11,583 nt of DNA, from the NCBI GenBank assembly GCA_003170375.1, contig PMZN01000138.1, forward strand, positions 22,433 through 34,015, read 5' to 3'. The notes beneath the pieces were generated by a model. The model ran no database searches, was not told the origin of the DNA, and saw nothing but the letters and a program-made list of their open reading frames with translations. Below are positions 6,496 through 11,583 of the stretch, one piece after another. The position numbers and the translations under genes were made by a program. The DNA comes from Acidimicrobiaceae bacterium. Its GTDB lineage: Bacteria; Actinomycetota; Acidimicrobiia; Acidimicrobiales; Bog-793. Positions within the stretch are counted from its first letter, which is position 1. Each line of letters opens with the position of its first letter.

Positions 6496-8196
6496 ATGGA
6501 GAACAAGGGCATTCTGGTCAGGGAGGGAGGCGGTCGCGAGCGCCCGTTCGGCGACGTGCGCGCGTTCTACCGGACCGGTGAGGAAGTTGTAGTAGCGATG
6601 TTGCCGGTGGGCACGTCCCGCGTCGTAGCGTGCCGCGCCACCGGCGAGGTGTTCGAGGCCGAGCTAGGCACCGGCGCCCGATTCGCGGAGCTCGGCTCCG
6701 GGACGTACACCGTCGAGGCGCTCGACGCCAGCGGCGACCTCCTCGCTGAGGAGCTGACGACGGTCGGCGCGCACCCCGGCGAGCGCCCGGTGCACGGTTT
6801 TGCCACCTCGTTCGAGGACGAGGACATCCCGGGCGTGCTCAGTTGGCACCGGGCGCTGCGCTCCACGGTTGTCCAGGTCTACGACTGGATGGCGAGCTAC
6901 ACAGAGCCGCTAGGCCCGGAGAGTGGCTGGAAGGATCCCTCGAACCGTCCGGTCTCCTTCGGGGCATTGCGTGCCCTCGCCGCGGGGCTCAAGGCACTCG
7001 GCGCCGTCGCCCACGCCTACGCACCGGTGTACGCCGTCGGCAACGCATTCGCCGCTGAGCACCCCGAGATGCTCATGTACCAGGGGGACGGGGAGCCCAT
7101 TCGGTTCCTCGACCAGATAGTGCTGGCCAATCCCGCCAACGTGGACTGGCAGCGCCACTTCGTGGCCGCCTACGGATCGGCTGCCGACGCGATCGGCTTC
7201 GACGGCTTCCACATCGACACCTACGGCTACCCGCGGGTCGGGCACGACTTGGAGGGCAACGCCATCGACATGCGTACTGCCTACGAATCGTTCCTGAGGT
7301 TCGTGCGCGCCGCCTGGCCGTCCACCATGATCAGCTTCAACCAGGTCAACGGTGTGCCGTCGGCGACGAGCCTGCCCGGAGGGCCGGGCTTTCGCTACTG
7401 CGAGGTATGGTCCCCGAACGACGACTGGCGCCATCTGGAGGGACTGTTGGACCGCAGCTCCGGGCTCGCGGGGCTCCTCGCTCCGTCGACGTCGCGAGAT
7501 TCCCTTATGCGTGGATCGATAGCCTGCTACCCGCCGGTGTGGGGGATCGACCGCCCGACCGGGCTTGTGGAAGGCGCAGCGCGTGAGGCGTCGCTGCGGA
7601 CGGTCGTCTCCACCGAGGCGGTCGCCACCTGCCTCGGGGCAAGCGCGCTGATTTACGGTGACCAGACCGCAGCGCTTTGCGACCCCTACTACCCCAAGCA
7701 CGCCCGCCTAACCGCGGACGAGGCGGCGACGGTGATCGCTTGGCGCCGCTTCGCGCTGCGGTGTCGAGACCTGTTCCTCGAGGGCGAGGACACGAGCTGG
7801 TACGAGATCGACGACGAGAACGGCGCTGTCGTCGCGGAGGCGGCCGCGCCGGTGCGGCCAGAGCCCGTCGGTGGGGCGCTCTTCGCCAGGGTGGTTCACG
7901 GCGAGGGCCGGGTGACGGTCGGCATTGTCGACCTAACCGGGAGCCAGAATGGGCGGTGGTCGGAGCCGACCGCAAAGAGGAACGTCTCCTCGGTTACGGT
8001 CAGGGTGCTGCTGGACCACCCGGAGAAGTGGCGGGCCGAGGCCGCCGTGCTCGGTGCCGGTGGCGATCGCTTCGCCCCCCTCTCCGTCCGGGACCTGCCA
8101 CACCGCCGGGGTCGCGCGGTCGAGGTGAATCTCCCCCTGGTTAGCGGATGGTCCGTACTGCGTCTCGAGATGCGGGGACGCAGTCGCGTCAAGTGA
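6496..8196 (+). CDS. GH66 enzyme (dextranase / CITase family), cytoplasmic
   Basis: A retaining glycoside hydrolase of family 66, whose members are endo-dextranases or cycloisomaltooligosaccharide glucanotransferases acting on alpha-1,6-glucan. An N-terminal beta domain (about residues 1-95) is followed by the (beta/alpha)8 barrel, opening with VVQVYDWMASY (about 125-135). GFDGFHIDTYGYP carries the expected nucleophile D241; RYCEVWSPNDDWRHLE carries the expected acid/base E303. The 62-residue spacing is close to that of the known catalytic pair in characterised members. A C-terminal beta domain follows from about 450. There is no signal peptide, no CBM35 insert and no cell-wall anchor, and 566 aa is short for a family whose studied members are secreted. 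The start is supported by GAGAGGGG 6 nt upstream of the ATG. As the last gene of the importer operon it probably cuts imported isomalto-oligosaccharides, linear or cyclic, for the GH15 enzyme. Dextranase versus transferase activity cannot be decided here. Confidence 0.85.
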   Translation: MENKGILVREGGGRERPFGDVRAFYRTGEEVVVAMLPVGTSRVVACRATGEVFEAELGTGARFAELGSGTYTVEALDASGDLLAEELTTVGAHPGERPVHGFATSFEDEDIPGVLSWHRALRSTVVQVYDWMASYTEPLGPESGWKDPSNRPVSFGALRALAAGLKALGAVAHAYAPVYAVGNAFAAEHPEMLMYQGDGEPIRFLDQIVLANPANVDWQRHFVAAYGSAADAIGFDGFHIDTYGYPRVGHDLEGNAIDMRTAYESFLRFVRAAWPSTMISFNQVNGVPSATSLPGGPGFRYCEVWSPNDDWRHLEGLLDRSSGLAGLLAPSTSRDSLMRGSIACYPPVWGIDRPTGLVEGAAREASLRTVVSTEAVATCLGASALIYGDQTAALCDPYYPKHARLTADEAATVIAWRRFALRCRDLFLEGEDTSWYEIDDENGAVVAEAAAPVRPEPVGGALFARVVHGEGRVTVGIVDLTGSQNGRWSEPTAKRNVSSVTVRVLLDHPEKWRAEAAVLGAGGDRFAPLSVRDLPHRRGRAVEVNLPLVSGWSVLRLEMRGRSRVK

Positions 8197-8232
8197 GCAT
8201 GAGTGGCTGTCTGTCGATCTGTGTCGATCGGC

Positions 8233-8255
8233 TTGGCTGCCAACTTGGCGGCCAA
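8233..8255. terminator. Tandem palindromes forming a hairpin after the operon
   Basis: Two 11-bp palindromes stand side by side: TTGGCTGCCAA (8233-8243) and TTGGCGGCCAA (8245-8255), one base apart. Together they can fold into a single stem of nine pairs, including one G-T wobble, with loop AACTT. The site is 37 nt after the GH66 stop. No T-tract follows on either strand, so it resembles the U-less hairpins often found at gene ends in high-GC Gram-positives. A binding site for a dimeric regulator is an alternative reading. Confidence 0.45.
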
Positions 8256-8582
8256 AGGAGGGTCCGTCTCAAGCGATACTTGGCCATCGAACTGGACTTA
8301 TCCAGTGCGCTCCCCTGTGGCGGACAAGCGCTGGTTGAGGCGTGGTCAGCTGTCTTGGATCAGAGCCGAGGCTAGACCCCTCGCGAGTCGCCGAGCCGGA
8401 GCCGACGCTCACCCCACGACTGATCGAGGTTCCGAACTCGCCCTTGAGCGTGCGCGGATATACCGTGCAGGTCGATTACGGGCGCCTCCTCTGTTCGCCA
8501 TGGAGTCAGTACCACGGTCGTTCTGTACTGCCTTCAGGATGGGCTGTCACCACCGCCGGTGTGATGCGACTCGGCACGCCTT
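8256..8582. other. Convergent intergenic region, no gene recognised
   Basis: This lies between the ends of two convergent transcription units. All six frames were read; open stretches exist on the plus strand (for example one opening at 8342) but they continue antisense to the transporter gene and match no family I know. A weak inverted repeat, CAGTAC (8507-8512) and GTACTG (8525-8530) with a 12-nt loop, lies 53 nt past the transporter stop and could be part of its terminator. Nothing else is supported. Confidence 0.5.
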
Positions 8583-10103
8583 TCAGACAGCTGCTCCGTC
8601 CATCAGCACCGTTGGTTCTGCTTCTGCGATTCTCGTCATATCGGAGTCCATTTCGCCGACCGGTGTCGATCGTGGCAGGAGCCAGACGAGTCCGAGGCAG
8701 ACAACGACGACAATGGCTACGACGAGAACGCTGGCGGTCATCGCTTTTGCGCCGCCACTGTTACGCAGGACGCTGAAGAAGACGGTAGTAACGATGGCCG
8801 ACCCAATGGCTGTGGCCAGTTGCTGTACCGCACTCAGGGAACCGCTCGCGCTTCCGGCTTCCTCGTGGGTGACGTCGCCGAGGGCGACTTCGTAGATGGT
8901 GCTGAAGCAGGCACCCATCCCGACGCCGAGAACGAGTAGTGACGGAGCAGTGAGCCACGGGGTCACCGACGTGCCCTTGGCAAGGACTGTAAGCCAGAGA
9001 CCCAGCGTACCGAGCAACGTCGTCACCAGGCCGATGACGACGAGTCTGCGTCCGAGCGAAGTCAGCAGCGGTCGGCAGACGATTGACGCAGCAATGATGC
9101 CTACCATCACCGGTGCCAAACCGAGGGCTGCACTCGACGGGCTGAGGTGGAGCACGAGCTGGAAGAACAAGGAGATCACGTAGGCGAGACCGCTCACGGC
9201 GGCAAAGAAGCCCAGGCCGAGGACCAGTCCCGAGGTGAACCCCCTGTTCTTGAGGAGCGACGGTGTAATCAGCGGATTGGGCGTCTGCCGCTGGCGCACG
9301 GCGAAGCCGGTGAAAAAGAGGACGCCGCCGACCAGGCTGATGATCGGAAGGGCCGTCCATCCACTGCTCGAGCCCTGGATGAGCCCGAAGATGAGGGTGA
9401 GCATGGTCGCGCCGAGAAGCGCTGCACCCACGGCGTCGATGGGCTCGTGGGAGACCGGCTGGTCGTGGGGCAGCAGCCTGATGGCCGCGACTAACCCGAT
9501 CAGACCGAGAACGATGTTGATCAGGAACACCGGACGCCAGTCCAAGCCGGCGATGTTGGCAGAAATGATGAAACCGGCCGCGATCGGTCCGAGAACCGCG
9601 GACACGCCCATGGCCGGACCAAACGCGCTGACGGCTCGCGGCAGCTGCGCACGCGTGAAGGTCGCCATGAGGATACTGATTCCCTGGGGGATCATGAGGG
9701 CTCCAAAGCCACCCTGGACGAGCCGGCCCACGATGATCATCGCCGGGTCGACCGACAGCCCGCACAAGGTCGACGCAACCGTGAACCCGGTGACGCCGAT
9801 CAGGAAGATCCGTCGTTTGCCGTAGCGGTCGCCGAGGCGGCCGCCGACGACGAGGAGCACCCCGATTGCCAGGGCATAGCCGGCACCGAGCCATTTGATC
9901 AGCGACTCGCCGCCCCCGAGGTCGCGGGCGATCGAGGGTGCAGCGATGTTCGTGATGGTCGAGTCCATGAGGTCGAGGATGTCGGCGATGAGCACGACGA
10001 CGAGGATTGCCCGCAGGCGGGGTGTCAGACGTGTCGGGTCAATTGGCCCGTCTGCTGTCGGCGTCTCAATCGGGTCTGCTGCGTCCAACGAGGCCGGGGT
10101 CAC
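8583..10103 (-). CDS. DHA2/EmrB-QacA-type MFS drug efflux transporter
   Basis: A proton-driven multidrug exporter of the major facilitator superfamily, 14-helix DHA2 type, in the cytoplasmic membrane. After a 30-residue polar N-terminus, helix 1 carries ADILDLMDSTITNIAAPSIA (acidic residues D41, D44 and D47), typical of DHA2. Motif A is GGRLGDRYGKRR (87-98). The antiporter motif C is GPAMGVSAVLGPIAAGF (162-178). LDWRPVFLINI follows, also characteristic. Length of 506 aa fits the family. The GTG start at 10103 overlaps the TetR stop in a GTGA, so the two genes are translationally coupled and the transporter depends on the promoter upstream of the repressor. Substrates cannot be read from sequence; the TetR partner suggests induction by a toxic hydrophobic compound. 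Confidence 0.93.
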   Translation of the reverse strand: MTPASLDAADPIETPTADGPIDPTRLTPRLRAILVVVLIADILDLMDSTITNIAAPSIARDLGGGESLIKWLGAGYALAIGVLLVVGGRLGDRYGKRRIFLIGVTGFTVASTLCGLSVDPAMIIVGRLVQGGFGALMIPQGISILMATFTRAQLPRAVSAFGPAMGVSAVLGPIAAGFIISANIAGLDWRPVFLINIVLGLIGLVAAIRLLPHDQPVSHEPIDAVGAALLGATMLTLIFGLIQGSSSGWTALPIISLVGGVLFFTGFAVRQRQTPNPLITPSLLKNRGFTSGLVLGLGFFAAVSGLAYVISLFFQLVLHLSPSSAALGLAPVMVGIIAASIVCRPLLTSLGRRLVVIGLVTTLLGTLGLWLTVLAKGTSVTPWLTAPSLLVLGVGMGACFSTIYEVALGDVTHEEAGSASGSLSAVQQLATAIGSAIVTTVFFSVLRNSGGAKAMTASVLVVAIVVVVCLGLVWLLPRSTPVGEMDSDMTRIAEAEPTVLMDGAAV

Positions 10104-10813
10104 GACCGTCCGAGTCCTTCATGCTCGCTTTCAAGGGGCGGACGCGGTGTCATAGCCATACCGTTGAGCAGCACCCGGACGTGCCACCCGAAGCGGGCTT
10201 CCGGCGTTCCGGAAAGCAAGTCACCGCCCAATGCGGCGATCGTTGGATAGTTGCTGGTGGTGGCCTGATGGATCGCGTGCTCCAGCGCCTCTTCGTCCTC
10301 ATCGGCATCCATGACCTGGCGACGGGTGCCATGCTCCAGCGCGATCGAGGTAGCGAAGAGGAGCAGGATATCCACCCCCCACGCCGACTGGGCATCGGGA
10401 ATGCCGCCCTCCCGAAGGAGGGTCAGCAAGCCTTCCACCAGCGCTAGGTAGTTCGGCCCCGCCGGTCTCGTGACCAGTGCCGACCGGGCCAGGCCGGGAT
10501 GCCCGCTCAGGATGCCGTTGTAGGACCACAACATCCGAACGATGGTGTCGGCCCACTGTGCGGACCGATCAGGCACCAACCCCACGAACCCGAGAAGCTC
10601 GTCGAGCACGGCGGCATGAAGCTCAGCCGTATTGCGGAGGTAGACGTACAGGGACGCGGGGCCGGTGTCGAGTTCGGCCGCTAGTCGCCGCATGGTGACG
10701 TGCTCCAAGCCCTCCGCCCGCATCACCGCAACGGCGGTCGCGATGATCCCTGCCCGGCTCAAGGCCGGCTTGGCTGGACGTTCGCGGCGGCTGCGGGAAG
10801 TCGTGGACTGCAT
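10100..10813 (-). CDS. TetR-family repressor of the efflux pump
   Basis: A 237-aa dimeric repressor with an N-terminal helix-turn-helix (about residues 18-64): LSRAGIIATAVAVMRAEGLE, then HVTMRRLAAELDTGPASLYV and YLRN, the classic TetR signature. The remaining helical ligand domain resembles the tetracycline-repressor-like C-terminal family. It overlaps the MFS gene by 4 nt and presumably represses both genes until a pump substrate binds. I chose the ATG at 10813, not the in-frame upstream start at 10936. The extension would translate the two operator palindromes (giving repeated ERVR) and lacks TetR character. A -10 box lies just upstream of 10813, placing the transcript start at the ATG. Natural ligand unknown. 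Confidence 0.9.
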   Translation of the reverse strand: MQSTTSRSRRERPAKPALSRAGIIATAVAVMRAEGLEHVTMRRLAAELDTGPASLYVYLRNTAELHAAVLDELLGFVGLVPDRSAQWADTIVRMLWSYNGILSGHPGLARSALVTRPAGPNYLALVEGLLTLLREGGIPDAQSAWGVDILLLFATSIALEHGTRRQVMDADEDEEALEHAIHQATTSNYPTIAALGGDLLSGTPEARFGWHVRVLLNGMAMTPRPPLESEHEGLGRS

Positions 10814-10819
10814 GCCACC

Positions 10820-10825
10820 ACTATA
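10820..10825 (-). promoter_or_regulatory. -10 box of the tetR-MFS promoter, probably leaderless
   Basis: TATAGT on the minus strand (10825 to 10820) differs from TATAAT at one base. Six bases separate it from the ATG at 10813, which is where transcription would normally begin, so the mRNA is likely leaderless. No good -35 is seen at 17-18 bp; that position is occupied by the second operator palindrome. Confidence 0.55.
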
Positions 10826-10826
10826 G

Positions 10827-10855
10827 CGAACACGTTCGTTACGAACACGTTCGTA
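10827..10855. promoter_or_regulatory. Duplicated TetR operator
   Basis: The 12-bp palindrome CGAACACGTTCG occurs twice, at 10827-10838 and 10842-10853, with centres 15 bp apart. The second is embedded in a longer perfect-arm dyad, TACGAAC-AC-GTTCGTA (10840-10855). The pair sits directly upstream of the -10 box, over the -35 position. Repeated dyads of this size are typical TetR-family operators; two sites could bind two dimers. Autoregulation of the repressor-transporter unit is inferred. Confidence 0.75.
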
Positions 10856-10890
10856 CCTAATCAACTCACGGGACGCCATTTCGGCCGCGA

Positions 10891-11124
10891 TCAGCCGCGC
10901 CGCCTGAGTGCGGCACCTACCAGGGTCACGCCCCACCGGTCAACAAGTTCCCGTCTTTGCCACTCGGCGAACTCGGCATCGCCGTGGAAAGTGAACGACC
11001 GCTGAGAGCTTCGCCTATCGCCCGGGTCGCAACCGACCACGACCCGGATCTCCCAGACCCCCCGGGACCGCTCTCGGACAAACCCGGTACCGCGCCTCGG
11101 TCGGCTCGGGCAGAGGTTGCATCC
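10891..11124 (-). pseudogene. Remnant of a tyrosine recombinase (phage-type integrase) N-terminus
   Basis: A 77-codon open stretch begins right after the TAG of the HD gene, in the same frame, and ends at TGA 10893-10891. Its residues 12-67 read RGTGFVRERSRGVWEIRVVV, then GCDPGD, then QRSFTFHGDAEFAE and RRELVDRWGV. This is the pattern of the N-terminal arm-type DNA-binding region of actinobacterial phage integrases (G-S-I-R-E-R, then W-x-(I/V)-R-V-x-x-G-x-D-P, then R-S-F-T-x-H-G). There is no ATG, GTG or TTG ahead of this block in the frame. The core-binding and catalytic domains (R-H-R-Y) are missing; the frame stops about 60 residues in. I read it as a decayed integrase fragment. Family assignment is by recognition of the pattern, not by alignment. 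Confidence 0.6.
11022..11047. repeat. Stem-loop, 8-bp perfect stem
   Basis: CCGGGTCG (11022-11029) and CGACCCGG (11040-11047) form a perfect stem with a 10-nt loop; a nested alternative, GGTCG (11025-11029) with CGACC (11034-11038), is also possible. It lies 78 nt beyond the HD-gene stop and could help end that transcript, though no T-tract is present. It falls inside the integrase remnant, so it may be only a by-product of GC-rich coding sequence. Confidence 0.3.
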
Positions 11125-11571
11125 CTACAATTTCGCCGGATCCGCGGCGTCGTAAGAGTCGAGAATCGTGGTTGCTCGGGCGTACTTCGACCGCAATCGG
11201 GCAGCTTGACCGGCCGGCAACAAAGCCAGACGCGCTTCACTGGCGTTGTCGGCCACATCGGCCCTCTTGACGGCCCGAGCGATGGGATCTTGCGCGGCCC
11301 GGCGTACGAAGTCCTCGTAGCTCTCGTCATTCCCGCGGGAAAGCGCCTCCACTACCCTGACGATCTCGGGCGGGCAGCCTTCGGCGAGAAGTTTGTCTGC
11401 CGTCATATCGGAGTCCTCTAAGAGGTCGTGGAGGGCAGCGGCGAGCTTCTCCTCCGGTTTGTCCACCGCGCCGACGACCCGACGGATGTGGCTGATGTAG
11501 GGCCGTCCAGCCTTATCGACTTGCCCGCTATGGTGAAGTTCAGCCAACTCCAGAGCCTGATCTAAGTTCAC
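11125..11571 (-). CDS. Small HD-domain protein, MESH1/SpoT-hydrolase-like
   Basis: A 148-aa metal-dependent phosphohydrolase of the HD superfamily, related to the ppGpp hydrolase domain of RelA/SpoT and to stand-alone small alarmone hydrolases. GQVDKAGRPYISHIRRV gives H28; AALHDLLEDS gives the HD pair H48-D49 and the E52-D53 that marks the alarmone-hydrolase group; VKRADVADN gives D105 and N109. This order and spacing parallels the manganese and nucleotide-binding residues of MESH1. No synthetase, TGS or ACT domain is attached. It is cytoplasmic. The GTG at 11571 is only 12 bases from the window edge, and the frame stays open to the edge (codons for T-E-V-P precede it), so the true start may lie outside. 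A role in (p)ppGpp turnover is inferred; many actinobacterial homologues are only annotated as HD-domain proteins. Confidence 0.8.
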   Translation of the reverse strand: MNLDQALELAELHHSGQVDKAGRPYISHIRRVVGAVDKPEEKLAAALHDLLEDSDMTADKLLAEGCPPEIVRVVEALSRGNDESYEDFVRRAAQDPIARAVKRADVADNASEARLALLPAGQAARLRSKYARATTILDSYDAADPAKL

Positions 11572-11583
11572 AGGGACTTCTGT

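Noticed and set aside
8342..8776. 144-codon plus-strand open frame in the convergent intergenic region
   Set aside because: Part of it looked protein-like, but I could recognise no family and it runs antisense into the transporter gene.
8203..8895. 230-codon plus-strand open frame after the GH66 gene
   Set aside because: Nearly half lies antisense to the MFS gene, the translation matches no family, and it has no ribosome binding site.
9147..9825. Plus-strand open frames opposite the MFS transporter
   Set aside because: They are antisense shadows; the minus-strand protein has all expected MFS motifs.
10814..10936. 41-residue N-terminal extension of the TetR protein
   Set aside because: It would translate through the operator palindromes and the -10 box, and its start has no family support.
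10957..11421. 154-codon plus-strand open frame opposite the HD gene
   Set aside because: It is antisense to the HD protein, whose motifs are intact, and the translation is unfamiliar.
1..11583. CRISPR arrays, tRNA genes, rRNA genes and complete insertion sequences
   Set aside because: No regularly spaced repeats, no cloverleaf-like segment and no transposase-like protein were seen on reading both strands; a dedicated tRNA scan was not possible here.

Overview
The window reads as a high-GC Gram-positive chromosome, most likely an actinomycete or a relative within Actinomycetota. The signs are GC-rich third codon positions, several GTG/TTG starts, 4-nt stop/start overlaps, and families typical of that phylum (ROK repressor, CUT1 sugar importer without its own ATPase, DHA2-type MFS with a TetR regulator). 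No rRNA, tRNA or CRISPR array was seen.

The left part (1-463) holds no gene I can defend. It contains a 7-bp hairpin, a perfect 15-bp palindrome and an unassigned open frame on the minus strand that runs off the edge. At 464-503 a promoter-like TTGACT is overlapped by a 29-bp AT-rich inverted repeat. This is the likely operator of the next gene, a ROK-family repressor.

From 548 to 8196 six genes on the plus strand form one apparent operon: ROK repressor, GH15 glucohydrolase, CUT1 solute-binding protein, two CUT1 permeases and a GH66 enzyme. GH66 enzymes act on alpha-1,6-glucans (dextranase or cycloisomaltooligosaccharide glucanotransferase). Short GH15 proteins of this kind include an isomaltose glucohydrolase. 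Together they suggest import of isomalto-oligosaccharides, linear or cyclic, followed by breakdown to glucose in the cytoplasm. Neither hydrolase has a signal peptide. The binding protein has a Sec-type signal but no lipobox cysteine. The ATPase is absent, so a shared MsiK/MalK-type subunit elsewhere is inferred. A tandem-palindrome hairpin at 8233-8255 probably ends the operon.

After about 390 bp without a recognisable gene, the minus strand carries a drug-efflux unit: a TetR-family repressor (10813 to 10100) whose stop overlaps the GTG start of a 506-aa DHA2/EmrB-type MFS transporter (10103 to 8583). Two 12-bp palindromes sit immediately upstream of the repressor. The -10 box is placed so that the mRNA would start at the ATG, so it is probably leaderless.

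Between that unit and the right-edge gene lies a 77-codon open stretch (11124 to 10891, minus). It reads like the N-terminal arm-binding region of an actinobacterial tyrosine recombinase with no catalytic domain and no start codon, a likely integrase remnant. The last gene (11571 to 11125, minus; possibly partial at its start) encodes a small HD-domain protein with the residue pattern of MESH1-type ppGpp hydrolases.
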